From Lepus europaeus (taxonomy: Eukaryota > Chordata > Mammalia > Lagomorpha > Leporidae), in assembly GCF_033115175.1 (NCBI RefSeq), contig NC_084844.1:33141885-33205884 (forward strand): a stretch of 64,000 nucleotides of DNA, given 5' to 3'. The stretch's first letter is position 1. Each line of letters opens with the position of its first letter. Below are positions 44,406 through 56,320 of this stretch, piece after piece. The position numbers and the translations under genes are program-made. Under the pieces are notes generated by a model. The model was given only the letters and a program-made list of their open reading frames with translations. It did no database searches and was not told where the DNA came from.

Positions 44406-45420
44406 ATGGATTTGAATCGTGGCAGGTCTGAAGTCCGCCCACAGCGGGGCAGGGAGTTGGAACTTGCTTCTCTGAATGCCCGCAGCCTCCCGTTTCCTTT
44501 GTCAGCGCGCCCTGGGAGACGCAGTGAATGGATGTGGTTCACAGATGAGCATGAACAGGAATGCAAGCCCCTCCGGGTCTGTAATTACAGAGCCTCTTCA
44601 TGCCGGCTGCATGCTGGGGACTGTGTTTTCCACCCTCCAGGTTGAGAGCTACAGGTATTACTGTGCACTTTGTATGCTCTGATATGGTTGTGAAAGGAAA
44701 ACAGAGAGGAGGGTTATTAACCTCTGAGCAGTGCAGGGCCTGGCCCAAGAGCAGGGCCCCAGCATGGATCCAAGCATCAAAACACAGGCACACCTTTAGA
44801 GAAGCAGAGGGGGATCCAGCCACTGCGTGTGCGCAGACCCACCCCACGCGCGCACACACACACACACACACAGAGCAGCCCGTGGCAGGGTGGTCTCGGA
44901 GTGGGTTAAGGACAGTGTGAACCCACCAGGAGCCTTTCCAAGTTGGGAAGGAGTAGGAGGAATAGAACTCCTGAGGTGGAAGGCACCGAGCAGAGGACCT
45001 GAAGTGGGGCCTGCTCAGCGAGGGGTGTGTGTGTGCGTGTACGCCCGCATTCACGCTCGCCTGAGTGTGTCAGCAGCAGCGAGAGGGCCCTAAATGGGAC
45101 CCTGCTCCTTCCAGGGCCCTGAGATCCCTGGTGGGCCCACTGCATCCACGGTCCTGTCCAAGATTCGGTTTCTCTGGTCCAAGTTCAGCACAGGCTCCTG
45201 GGGCCATGACGGGGAAGGAGGCTGCAGCTCTGCCTGGATGAAGACCCAGCTCTGCTGAGAGAAGGCCGACTCCCACCCAGCCACTAACTGCTTCCCACAG
45301 CTGCATCTTCATCTCCTACCCGAACAGAGCAGCAGCCCAAACGTTTGCCACTATACGATATTTTACTCAGACCCTTACATATTCAAAGCCATTTACACCG
45401 GTTACCACATCTCCCATTCA
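44406..45420. other. unique sequence, no gene recognised
   Basis: Contains (CA)n at 44853-44871. Overlapping frames on both strands have no domain. Confidence 0.5.
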
Positions 45421-45423
45421 TTT

Positions 45424-45514
45424 TAAAGTAATGTTTATTTATTTTCATTTATTTGAAAGGCAGAGTGACAGAAAGAGAGGGAGAGGGAGAGGAGAAGAGA
45501 GAATGAGAGAGAAT

Positions 45515-45551
<37 letters not shown>

Positions 45552-45800
45552 AGGGAGAGGGAGAGAGAAGGGAGAGAGAGAGAGAGGGAGAGGGAGAGAG
45601 AAAGAGAGAGATCTCCCATCCGCTGGTTTACTCCCTTAATGCCCATAATTGCCAGGGCTGGGCCAGGCCAAAGCCAGAAACCTGGAACTCGGATTAGCCA
45701 CCTGCGTGGGTAGCAGGGACCCTCACTCGTCCCAGGCCTCCACTGTGGGAGGCAGGCATCTAAGCAGCATCTTAACTGCTGCACCACACGCCAGTCCCAG
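45424..45800 (-). mobile_element. C-repeat SINE with expanded GA block
   Basis: 'atgtttatttattttcatttatttg' to 'gctgcaccacacgccagtccc'. The purine block at 45474-45612 has grown to about 140 bp of (GA)n/(GGGAGA)n. Confidence 0.88.
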
Positions 45801-46067
45801 AGTCCTGTTACCAGAGAACAGAAGCCCAGAGAGACCGTATGAGATGTTCTGGGTCACACAGCACCTTACCAATGGAGCCTTAAGGACCCCGCTCTAGCCC
45901 TCTGACCCCAAGTTCTTTCCCTTCTCTAGTTGCAGGTTTCTCTGTGCACCCCACCCCCATCTCCTCTAAGGAAACGTCCACAGAGAAGCTCACACTTCAC
46001 CAGTAGCAGGCTCTCTGATGCTCCCGGTGCTGGGCAAACAAGAACTCATATCAGCTTCTCCTTACTC

Positions 46068-46107
46068 TCTCCTCCTCCTCCTCCTCACCACCACCACCAC
46101 CACAACC
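46068..46107 (+). repeat. (CTC)n/(CAC)n simple repeat
   Basis: CTC units pass directly into CAC units. Confidence 0.9.
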
Positions 46108-46411
46108 AGGAAGAAGCTCACTTCCAGCAAGAATCCTCAAGACAGCTCTTTCTGGAAATGTTGGGGTGAATGTCTGGGAGCGATCCTGGGAGGGGAGCCA
46201 GTGCTATTTGCACTCCCCAGGAAGCAGGAAGGTCCCCGGAAGTGGCCTGTGCAGACCGGGAGCAGGGCTGAAAACAGAGCAGTAGGTTACACGTTCCCCT
46301 TTGCTCACCTCCCAGCCTGGAACCTAATGGTGCTGGTGGCCCTCTCCTTGCATGCATCTAGTTTGGCCCAACCCTCCACCTGGAATTTTGTCTATCTGGC
46401 TTGAAGGTATC

Positions 46412-46895
46412 ATTACATTGATTCATTTATTGAACAAATACCTGTTGATGGCTGACTATGCATCATTTCCTTGAGGTACTAGAGAAACCATGAGGAACAT
46501 GACAGGCAAGTTTTCAGTCTGGAAAAAGCATGCAGTGTTTTTGGGGTGCAGTGAGGGTAGGGCAGGATAGAGAAGAAATAGCAGCTCAGAGGAGGAGGGT
46601 GCTGGAAAGACCTCCCAGAGAAGAGATGCATCTAAGTTGAGGCTTCAAAGATAAGAGAGTAGTAAGCAGGCCAAGAGGAGAAAGAATGTTCCAGGCACAG
46701 GGAACAGCATGTGTGAAGGCCCGGGGGCTAGAGACGCAAGGAAGGAACTGAAGAAGTGCGCACAGCTGGAGTGCGGCCTGCAAGGGGCAGAGGAGGCGGG
46801 AGGTGGCGAGGGATGAGGCTGCCCTGAGTCATGGAAGGCTTGAGAACCATGGTGAGTAGAGAGCATTTTGTCCTAAAGACAGTGATAGGCCACAT
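46412..46895 (+). repeat. L2 LINE fragment
   Basis: 'gattcatttattgaacaaatacctg', 'tgaggcttcaaagataagagagtag', 'aatgttccaggcacagggaacagcatgtgtgaagg', 'gagtcatggaaggcttgagaacc' follow the L2 consensus order. Confidence 0.75.
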
Positions 46896-47009
46896 GACAC
46901 GCTCAGACCTGGGTGTGAGAAAGGGACGTTCTGCTTTGTGTGGAGTGGTACTGTAGCAACAAGGCGAGCTACAAATGGGAGCCATTTTCTGTTAATCATA
47001 TAAAAAATG

Positions 47010-47318
47010 TAAAAGAGGCACAGGCTTCCAGCCTAGTAGTTAAGAGGCCGGTGTCCTACATCAGAATTCTTGGGTTTGAGACCCGGCTCTGGCTGCTGAC
47101 TCCAGCTTCCCCCAATGCACATCTGGGAGGCAGCAGTGACATTCAAGTACGTGGGTCCCTGCCACCACGTGGAGCCCTGGACTGAGTTCCCGGCTTCTGG
47201 CTTTGGCCCAGCCCAACCCCTATTTTTGTGGACATTTGAGGAGTGAACCAGAAGATGGGAATTTTTTCCCTTTCTCTGTCTACCTATCTCTAAATTAAAT
47301 ATAATTTATTTAAAAACG
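47010..47318 (+). mobile_element. C-repeat SINE, type C
   Basis: 'agaggcacaggcttccagcctagtagttaag' to 'taaattaaatataatttattt'. Confidence 0.82.
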
Positions 47319-47340
47319 TATAAACAAGTGAAATTCATTT

Positions 47341-47658
47341 TTTTTTTTTTATTTGAGAGGTAGAGTTACAGACAGTAAGAGGGAGAAACAGAGAGAAAGG
47401 TCTTCCTTCCATTGGTTCACTCCCCAAATGGCCACCACAGCCGGCTCTGCACTGATCCGAAGCCAGGAGCCAGGTGCTTCCTCTTGGTCTCCCATGCGGG
47501 TGCAGGGCCCAAGCACTTGTGCCATCCTCCACTGCCTTCCTGGGCCACAGCAGAGAGCTGGACTGGAAGAGGAGCAACCAGGACTAGAACCGGGCGCCCA
47601 TATGGGATGCCAGCACCGCAGGCGGAGGATTAACCAAGCCAGCCACGGTGCCAGCCCC
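47341..47658 (-). mobile_element. C-repeat SINE, type A/B intermediate
   Basis: Flanked by the 12-bp duplication TGAAATTCATTT (47329-47340 and 47659-47670). Middle block has 'gtgcttcctcttggtctccc', head 'cagccacggtgccagcccc'. Confidence 0.92.
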
Positions 47659-47743
47659 TGAAATTCATTTTCATTATATATTGTATTTAACCCGATATAT
47701 TAAAATATCACAACATATGATCAATAAACATTAAGATATTTAA

Positions 47744-47949
47744 GAAATGGGAGAAAGATTACAAATCAGGTCTTTTGATGAGTTTGTCCCTGTTTGTACT
47801 GATTGGCAGTTTCTTCCCCAAAATTGTGCTTAACAACCCCACTACCACCAGCCCCTTTGGGTTTTGCCTCTCTTGGAGCCCTCCTCCAGGCCACTCTGGC
47901 TGGAGGTCTCTGACTTAAATAAATCTTGCTTTTAAATACCAAAAAAAAA
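47744..47949 (+). pseudogene. short retrocopied transcript end with TSD and poly(A)
   Basis: About 200 bp carry AATAAA (about 47919-47924) shortly before an A-run, and are bracketed by an 11-bp direct repeat AAGATATTTAA (47733-47743 and 47950-47960). These are the hallmarks of L1-driven cDNA insertion. No protein frame is recognisable. The AATAAA-to-tail region resembles the R/U5 end of a retroviral LTR transcript in layout, so it could be the 3' end of an ERV RNA or of an unknown gene. Confidence 0.55.
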
Positions 47950-48055
47950 AAGATATTTAAAAAATAGTAAGCCTTCAAAATCTGGTGTGCTTTTTTAATA
48001 CTTACAACACATTTCCAATTAGATCCAACATCTTTTGAGTGCTCAATAGCCACAT

Positions 48056-48378
48056 GTGGGGACAGGCATTGGGCACAGCAGGTAAGTTGCCATCTGGGAC
48101 ACCTGCATCCCATATCGGAGTGTCTGCTTTGAGTCCCAGGTATTTTGCTTCTGATCCAGCTTCTTGCTAATGCACAGCCTAGGAGGCAGCAGATGACGGC
48201 CCAAGTACTTGAGTCCCTGATATCCACATGGAAGACCCAGACTGAGTTCTGGGCTCCTGGCCATGGTCTAGCATAGTCCTGGCTATTGTAGGCATTTGGA
48301 GAGTAAACCAGCTGAAGAAAGATCTGTCTCTCTCCCTTTCAAACAAAGTGAAAATAAATAAACACCTTTTAAAAAAAA
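48056..48378 (+). mobile_element. C-repeat SINE, type C
   Basis: 'gggacaggcattgggcacagcagg' to 'gaaaataaataaacacc'. Confidence 0.85.
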
Positions 48379-48461
48379 TGAGCCACATGTGGCTCATGGT
48401 TAATGTGCTGGCTGATGCAGGCATACAGAATGCATTTGAGTGGAGCAATAATGGTGGCTAG

Positions 48462-48804
48462 GGGGCCAGAGCCGCGGCTCACTAGGCTAATCCTCCGCCT
48501 TGCAGCGTCGGCACACCAGGTTCTAGTCCCGGTCGGGGCACCAGATTCTGTCCCGGTTGCCCCTCTTCCAGGCCAGCTCTCTGCTGTGGCCAGGGAGTGC
48601 AGTGGAGGATGGCCCAAGTGCTTGGGCCCTGTACCCGCATGGGAGACCAGGAGAAGCACCTGGCTCCTGCCTTTGGATCAGCGCAGTGCGCTGGCCACAG
48701 CGGCCATTGGAGGGTGAACCAACTGCAAAGGAAGACCTTTCTCTGTCTCTCTCTCTCACTGTCCACTCTGCCTGTCAAAAAAAAAAAAAAAAAAAAAAAA
48801 AAAG
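48462..48804 (+). mobile_element. C-repeat SINE, type B
   Basis: 'gggccagagccgcggctcactaggctaatcc' to a 28-bp A-run. The flanks GGTGGCTAGGG (48451) and GGTGGTTAGGG (48805) form the TSD. Confidence 0.93.
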
Positions 48805-48878
48805 GTGGTTAGGGGACCTGTGGTGGAGCTGTTGCAGTTGACCTGGAGGATGATGGTTTGGGATAAAGACAGACCCAT

Positions 48879-49223
48879 GGGCCAGCGCCACGGCTCACTT
48901 GGCTAATCCTCTGCCTGTGGCGCCAACACCCCGGGTTCTAGTTGGGGCACTGGATTCTGTCCTGGTTGCTCTTCTTCCAGTCCAGCTCTTTGCTGTGGCC
49001 TGGGAAGGCAGTGGAGGATGGCCCAAGTGCTTGGGCCCTGCACCTGCATGGGAGACCAGGAGAAGCACCTGGCTCCTGGCTTCAGATCGGCGCAGCACGC
49101 CGGCCGCAATGCGCCAGCCGTAGCTACCACTTGGGGGGTGAACCAACGGAAAAAGGAAGACCTTTCTCTCTCTGTCTCTCTCTCTCTCTGTCTAACTCTG
49201 CCTGTCCAAAAAAAAAAAAAAAA
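48879..49223 (+). mobile_element. C-repeat SINE, type B
   Basis: Flanked by a perfect 14-bp duplication AAAGACAGACCCAT (48865-48878 and 49224-49237). Ends in poly(A). Confidence 0.95.
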
Positions 49224-49237
49224 AAAGACAGACCCAT

Positions 49238-50200
49238 TTTAGAGACATGACTGCCAGGCGAGCTGGATGCTGGGACCACTATCGGATGGAGGCGTCAGGA
49301 AGAGAAGCAGCCTGGAGTGGATCTGGAAGGGTTGGGAATGAGTTGTTTTGGACATGCTGCATTTGGGGTGCTCACGAGGCATCCATGGAACAGCTGCAGT
49401 TCAACACTTTGTTCTCCCTTCCAGTGTTTTGATTGGACACGTGGCCACTCAGAAGGAAGCCGTTATCAGTCAGTCTCCCTTACCGTCACATGTGGCCCTA
49501 AGCAGACTAAGCAGCCCTCCTGGACCCGAGGAGAAAGCGGGGTGTGGCGAATAACAGAAGGATCCCCAGCCCCTGACACAATGGTCCTCACACCAGGCCT
49601 GCGCTTCACGCCTCCGGACTCTGTTGTCTAAAACAAACTTCATCTTCTCTGCCACTTTACTTGAGGGTTCCCTTTACTCCCAGCTGGCAATATTTCTAAC
49701 GAGTGTAGCAACTGAACGGAGACGTCCACTGGGCAGTTAGATCTGAAGCGTCCAAAGTGGAGGGGAGAGAGCCTGGCCAGCTGTATTTGGATTTGGAATT
49801 TACCAGTCCATGCTTGCTCACGGAAGCCATGGCAACATATGAGATCACTATGGGAGCAGAGAAGGATCTAGAACAGAGCTCTTGGGAACACCAACACTGA
49901 AAGCAGGAGCAGGGAAGAGGAGCCAGGCAAGGAGGCCGAGCAGTCAGAGAGCAGCAAAGGAACCAGGAAGGGGCTGTGCACCAGAGCCCCGGGAGGTGAG
50001 AGCCCTGGGAGGTGCGCTCAGCAGTGGGAGGACAGCCATCTCCACCTGCTTCTGTGCGTATGGATGGCTCCTCAGAGCCTGAAAAACCAACTTAGAGTCC
50101 TACTGCTGCCCTGAATCACAGCAAAGACTCTCCTAGCCACCCTCCCACTAGGAGCCCTTCAGTGGATCATTTCTTGGTAAAGTTCTAGCTCCTTAGCCCA
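49238..50200. other. unique sequence, no gene recognised
   Basis: No repeat family or coding domain visible; short frames at 49317 and 49882 lack support. Confidence 0.5.
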
Positions 50201-50204
50201 TGCT

Positions 50205-50500
50205 TTGGGCTCCTCCATCGCCTGGCTCTGGCTCTTCTGTCCAGCCTGTTCCTTCCCCAGCATGCTGTGTCCCTGCCAGACCTGGCTTCCTACCCTTCCC
50301 AGCCTTGGCTCCGGTGCTGCTTTCTCACTGAAGAAGCCTCCCCCTTTTCCTTTTGCTTTTGTTTTTCAAAATCCAGCTCACTCTTCAAGATCTACGTCAT
50401 GTGCCAGCTCTTCTGCTCCCAGATTCTCCCCAGCAGACTAACTGCCCTCACCCTGAGCTCCCAGAGCATTCTGTTCGGTCTCAATCACAGCCCTCGTTAA
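50205..50500 (+). repeat. L2 LINE fragment
   Basis: 'gcctcccccttttcc', 'aaatccagctcactcttcaagatctacg', 'gagctcccagagcattctg' fit the L2 order before its 3' end. Confidence 0.55.
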
Positions 50501-51062
50501 AGCTGCCTGTGTACATGTGCGCCTCCCCAGTTAACGCTGCAGCTTGCAGAAGCCCGAGGCTGCTGCGGGCCGCACATCCCTGTCTCCCTCGGTGCCTTCC
50601 ACCGAGCTTGTTACAGAAGGTTACGAAATGCTTATGGATTTCATGGAATTGTTGTCCCTCCACAGTCCCCAAGTAATAGTGTGGTCTTTGCCTTTTTTTG
50701 TTCAGGTGATGGGGGATGCCACTAAAATAGAGAACCTTGCTTATAGGAAAACAGATAAGGCATTGAATTTGAATCCAGATGCTCAAAGAAATAACCCCAG
50801 TCTGAGTTTCCCCTGATCCAAGCAAGTTGTATCATCCGAACACTCAAGAACCACCTTATGAATGGAAAAGCAACAGAAAAAAAGGAATTAAACTGAAGCG
50901 TGGTTCGTTAAAGAGATGAACAAACTGACAAATCTTCAGCTAAACCAACCAAGAAAAAAAAGAGAGAAAAGACTCCAGTTACTAAAATCAGGAATGAGAA
51001 GATGTTACTACAAACTTTAAGGAAGTAAAAATGATTATAATACTATTAATAACTAAACGCCC

Positions 51063-51399
51063 GGGGCCAGCGCTGTGGCATAGCGGGTAAACCTCTGCCT
51101 GCAATGCCAGCATCCCATATGGGCACTGGTTCGAGTCCTGGCTGCTCCACTTCCGATCCAGCTCTCTGCTGTGGCCTGGGATAGCAGTAGAAGACGGCCC
51201 AAGTCCTTGGGCCCCTGCACCCGCGTGGGAGACCCAGAAGAAGCTCCTTGCTCCCGGTTTCTGATGAGTGCAGCTCCAGCTGTTGTGGCCATCTGAGGAG
51301 TGAACCAGTGGATGGAAGACCGCTCTCTCTTTCTGCCTCTCCTTCTCTCTCTGTGTAACTCTGACTTTCAAGTAATTAAGTAAATCTTTAAAAAAAAAA
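51063..51399 (+). mobile_element. C-repeat SINE, type A, inside L1
   Basis: Flanked by AATAACTAAACGCCC (about 51048-51062) and AATAACTAAATGCCC (about 51400-51414), a 15-bp TSD with one change. Confidence 0.93.
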
Positions 51400-52484
51400 A
51401 TAACTAAATGCCCAAGAATTAGGTAACCTAGATAAAAACAAATTCCGTGAAAGACACAAACTACTAGAACTACCTCAAGAAACACAAAATATGAACAGAC
51501 CTACAACAAGTAAAGTAGTTGTATTAGTATTTTTTTAAACTACCACAAAGTTAGTTCGAGGCCCAGATGGCTTTATTAGTGAATTCTACTAAATTATTAA
51601 ATGAAAACCAATCCTCTATACTCTTTCAAAAAAAAAAAGAATATGAAGAAACACTTTCAAATTAATTTCTTGAGTTCAATAGCTCAGATACCAAAATTAG
51701 TCAAAAGCATCACAAGAAAACTATGCATCAACATTGTTTATGAGTATAGAAGCAAAAACCTCAACAAAATACTAGCAATATCAACACAGCAATATACACA
51801 AAGGATTATACATCGTAACCAAGCAGGATTTATCTCAGGAATGCAAGATTGATTCAATGCTCTAAATCAATGTAATATACCATATTAACAAAGGACAAAA
51901 ACCACATGACCATCTCAATAGATGCAAAACAAGCATCTGACAAATCCAACACATTAATGATTAAAAACACTCAGTAAGCCAGGAATAGAATTGAACTTCC
52001 TCAACTTGATAAAAACTCAACATCTAACAGTCTACATTTTTGGTGAAAGACTAAAAGCTTTCTCCTAAGATTAGGAATCAGAAAAAGATGACTGCTCCCA
52101 TTGCTGCTGTTCAACACTATACTGAAGTTCTAGCTAGGACAATTAGGAAAGAAAAAGGAATAAAAGGTACCCATATTGGGAAGGAAGAAGTAAAACCCTC
52201 TCTCTGCATGGATTACATGACCTTGTATAGAGAAAATTCTAAGAGTACATGTGCACTGCTAGGAATTAATGAACAAATTCAGCAAGGTTACTGGATACAA
52301 AATATGAAACACTATACAAAAATCAAATGTATTTTTATGCACTAGTAATGAATCATGTTCAGATTTGAACATGAAATTAAGAAAACAATTCAATCTATGA
52401 TAGTATCAAAAAGAATTAAATACTTGGGAATATATTTATTAGAAGACGGACAAGACATGCATACCAAAAATTTTAAGATATTAA

Positions 52485-52525
52485 GGGGCCAGAGCTGTGG
52501 GGTAGTGGATAAAAATCTTTCCAAA
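52485..52525 (+). repeat. minimal SINE remnant (head joined to tail)
   Basis: 'ggggccagagctgtggggtagtgg' is a type A SINE head. It runs straight into 'aaatctttccaaaa', the usual tail junction, so about 280 internal bases are missing. Confidence 0.55.
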
Positions 52526-53395
52526 AAAACCCACACACAACTAATAAAAAGGCAAATAACAATTTAAAAAAGGCAAAAGGTCTGAATAGACAGTTTTCTA
52601 AAGAAGACTTGCAAATAGACAATAAATGCATAAGGAAAGATGTTCAACGTAAGTTATTAAGAAAATGCAAATGAAAACCACAATGAGATACCACTTTGCA
52701 GCTGCTTAGGGTAAGTATAATGAAATTGACCAACAATAATAAGCATTGGCAAGGATATGGGGAAATTGTAAGCCTAATAAAATGGTGTGGCAATTTCATG
52801 AAAGGTTGGCATAGAGTTGCCATAAAACCCAACAGTTCCACACCTAAGTATATACCCAAGAGAAATGAAATCATATATCCACACAAAGTCTTGTTTATGC
52901 ATGCTCCTAGCAGGAGTATTCATAATAGCTAAAAAGTAGAAACAACCCAAGTGTCCATCAACTGATGGATAAACAAAATGTTGTAAAGCTCATGCAATAG
53001 AATATCAATTGGCTGTTAAAAGATCAGGATCAGGCTGAAGTCCTGATTCATGCTATAACATGAAAGAGTCTTGAAAATATTATACCAAGTGAAATAAGTC
53101 AATCATAAAATACCATATATTTTATTGTATGGTATAGTTTTATGAAATATCCAGAATAAGAAAATCTACAGAGACATTACATACATTAGTGGGAATTGGG
53201 GATGGAAGTGGGAGTGACTGCAAATGGGTATGAGGTTTCTCTTTAGGACAATGAAGTGTTCTCAAAGTAGATATTCACAGCTCTGCAAACATACAAAAAC
53301 CCACTGAATTTTGTACTTCGAAAAGGTGAATTTTATGATATGTGAATTATATCTCAGTAAAGTTGTAAATATAAAAATACAGCTACTTTATTATG

Positions 53396-55240
53396 TTGAA
53401 ATGCGACATGGGTGTTCATTTTCCTAGTGAGAAAGATTCAAAACGTTCCTTGTTAGCATGATGAATAAACCACATTATACCTGATAAAGTTTTCCTTCAA
53501 AATTATCCTCACAAAGGGAGGCAAAATTGTACAGATTTCATATGTTAAGGCTCCCCCATCATTCCCCACTTCCCTCTGAGAGACCGAGGTCTACATTTTG
53601 TGACAGTGGGTACAAGGACCTTTCTCATACACGATTTTTGTCTCCTGCTCTGGAGTATATATATTTGCAGCGTGCCCATTCTCCTTGGTTGCTTGTGGGT
53701 TCTCCTTCTGTCAGCTGCTCCTCCCTCACCCTCAGGTCTGTCAGTCAGCCTGTCCTCTCTTTCCAGGGCTGAAAGGTGGATGGATGGATGTCCCAGTTTG
53801 TGCAATCAGATCCCCTTCACCAGGAATCTGAGTTGAGAGTGGAAGATTCAAGGAAAAGGCAGATGATTGGCCTTCTTGGGATGCCCCAAGGAAGTTGTTT
53901 CATGGTTGCTGTTAGCTGGATCAGGAGAGTTAGTCATTCTGGCCTTGTTGTTTTGTTTTCGTTTTGTTACTTGCATCCAAGAACCCTAACTTGGTCTTTT
54001 CAGATATACAAGGACTGAACAATTCCATAGCATTGTCTTGATTCTCTCACAGCAGAGACAAGCTTCCTCAGGGTTTTCAGAACATGGAGGAAGGAGACTC
54101 CTAACTTACCAGGTCATGACATGAACAAAGTATTTCCATCGGTGCATCTCTTTGGCCCCTTCTTGGTGATCATTTGTTTTAAATGATCCATTGAACCTCA
54201 ACTAAATCCAGGCACCTAGTTTCTTGGGGGAATACAAACATGAAAAAATTTATATCGCCATTCTAAGAAACTCATTTGGTGTGAACTTGGAGTGGATCAG
54301 AGAAAAGGAACAGCAAAAGAGGACATTTAAACCTGCCTAGAGGTAGAGACTCCCAGCTGAAGAGATTTCTCTGGCCCAGAAGGTATCCTTTGTGACAGGC
54401 ATTGAAATAGATCACCCAGTCCTATATTTGCTGATGAAGAAATTCGGTTTCTGAGAGATAAAGCCGAAATTGATGAGCAGCCAAATTGGGCTCCAGGCTT
54501 CTTCCCTCATTCCCAGTTCAGTCCCTGTCTCACTAGTTTGTAGTCACATGGCTGACCCGGGCTAGCCCCGCCAGGTTTCAGGGAGTGTGGGGAGGAGGAG
54601 GGACAATATTCGGGCCTTGGTAAATAGTTGCCTAGGGAAATATGTCCTACAAGGTCACCTGAGAAATCAGCAAAGAATTGGGGCAAATTCCAGTGGTTTT
54701 AGTCATTGTTTTGTATCTTGGGTTTTTAGATTTTGCATTCAGTGTGTGTACGTCCCAGCCTTCTCCAATTTCTTGGATTCCTTGAAGCAGATCAGTAGCT
54801 AAAGGGCTCGGCAAAATGACCTCTGCCACTTCTATGGTCTCTTTCCCGCGGGTAATCCAGTCAGCTGGAGTTAGATTGTTTTCACCTACAAGGATATCGG
54901 TCAGATACTCTAAGTAGAACGTGAGGAGGAAGTCAGTTCAGAAATCAGGGTTGAACTTTCCCCAGGGTTGACAATGATTTATTTTAGCTGGAAACTTGTT
55001 GGGGTCAGGAAGGGCCCAGTGTAAATAGCATGCATTGCAAGGGAGTGTGTGTGTTGGGGGGGAACCTGGACATTGTTCTTGTGGGTAGAAGAAAACAAGG
55101 AATGTTCTACCAAGCTTTATTTCAGCCATGAATGGGCACAACCAGTTTAACCAAAATATACATAGACCTGCTCATGTTTCAGTAACAGTGCTAGGCCCAG
55201 CAGCCCACATGATCCTGGCCAGCAAGGAACTGCAGGCAAA
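53396..55240. other. 1.8-kb block without SINEs or recognised gene
   Basis: Mixed composition. 54200-54260 is faintly L2-like. Short frames (53527, 53600, 54587) have no domain. Confidence 0.5.
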
Positions 55241-55472
55241 CACAGAGTTAAATGAAAACGCATGGAAAACTCTTGGCACAGTGCCTGGTCCATGTAAGTG
55301 ATTAATAAGAGGTAGCAGCACCACCATTTCTCTCTCAGACTTGTTTCCCTTCCTTGGATTTCGTATCTCACTTCACGGCCCGTCACCCACGCCCAAGTCC
55401 AAGCTCCAGGGGAGCCTCCCCTTCCTTCCCACGGTGCTGTCGTCACCCATCCAGCTCCTGGCTGCGTTAACA
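55241..55472 (-). repeat. inverted duplication, arm 1 (derived copy)
   Basis: The reverse complement of this arm matches 55944-56175 at 231 of 232 positions. The only difference is cactTac against cacGtac. Its MIR-derived portion (55241-55312) ends abruptly at 55241 and is followed outward by unrelated sequence, so this arm looks like the inserted copy. Confidence 0.92.
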
Positions 55473-55943
55473 CAAGGCTGATGCATGTAATAGGAAGTGG
55501 TCAGGGATAAGCCCTGGGTCTCACGGGGCACAGAAGAGGGATATGCATCCCCTTGGGCTTCAGGGAAGGCTTTGCAGAGGACACTCAAGCCAAGGAGTTA
55601 GGAAAGAAATCGACAAGCGTCAACAAGAGAAGGCAAGAGAAGCACATGCGCAAAGGTGTGGAAGCTGGGTACAGGGGAACAGCAGTCGATGGTGTTCCTA
55701 GAGTAGGAAGAGTGAATGGGAAGGAAGGGCAGTGAGGTGTATGTGTGTGGGGGAGGGGTGGATAAGTTACAGCAAAGGGCCTAGTGTCTATTCTGAGCAG
55801 GATGAAGGGAAGTGCTAGGGGAGACCTCATTTACAATATATCACTGTAGTGTAGATTTAGAAGAGCCAAGAACAGAGACCGGGATCTAACTGGAAGAGAT
55901 GATGAGAGCCTGCACAGGCTCTGTGAGAATGAAAGGCACGGGT
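55473..55943 (+). other. spacer of the inverted duplication
   Basis: The spacer is purine-rich and holds sequence resembling an old L2 3' portion ('gggcttcagggaaggctttgcagagg', 'gagtgaatgggaaggaagg'). A GTGTGTGTGGGGG stretch lies at about 55740. No gene is seen. Confidence 0.4.
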
Positions 55944-56175
55944 TGTTAACGCAGCCAGGAGCTGGATGGGTGACGACAGCACCGTGGGAAGGAAGGGGAG
56001 GCTCCCCTGGAGCTTGGACTTGGGCGTGGGTGACGGGCCGTGAAGTGAGATACGAAATCCAAGGAAGGGAAACAAGTCTGAGAGAGAAATGGTGGTGCTG
56101 CTACCTCTTATTAATCACGTACATGGACCAGGCACTGTGCCAAGAGTTTTCCATGCGTTTTCATTTAACTCTGTG
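55944..56175 (+). repeat. inverted duplication, arm 2 (probable source)
   Basis: This arm pairs with 55241-55472 across a 471-bp spacer. The MIR element in this arm continues past the boundary at 56175 to about 56320, which marks it as the original location. Confidence 0.92.
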
Positions 56176-56320
56176 AAATAGATAGCATCTTCAGTTTGTA
56201 GATGAGAGAACGGAACCCTGAGGTTTGCACAGCTTGGCCAGATCCACTCAGCAGTGGAGTGGTGGGAATGAGGCTAGATCCAGGCATTGCGGCTCCAGGG
56301 ACAATGCCCCTAACCACCAG
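56110..56320 (-). repeat. MIR SINE
   Basis: Antisense MIR: 'accaggcactgtgccaagag', then 'tttgtagatgagagaacgg' and the 'cagcttggccag' block. Its first 66 bp belong to the duplicated arm. Confidence 0.6.

Larger units (their letters stand above)
50880..53395 (+). mobile_element. ancient L1: ORF2 3' part and 3' UTR, multiply broken
   Basis: 51480-52480 carries decayed ORF2 (QIPKLVKSIT..., 'NQAGFISGMQD', then the PLLLFN-like and [10 protein letters not shown] blocks). 52550-53390 is the 3' UTR with 'aaaaccacaatgagataccact', 'caagtgtccatcaactgatggat' and the terminal 'gaattatatctcagtaaagttg'. A type A SINE splits it at 51063-51399, and a tiny SINE remnant lies at 52485-52525. Frameshifts and stops are frequent, so it is long dead. 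Confidence 0.85.

Noticed and set aside
55147-55473. Matching 108- and 78-codon frames on opposite strands (55147-55473 minus, 55943-56176 plus) as a duplicated gene
   Set aside because: Identity comes from the inverted DNA duplication; half the frame is MIR and flanks are unrelated.
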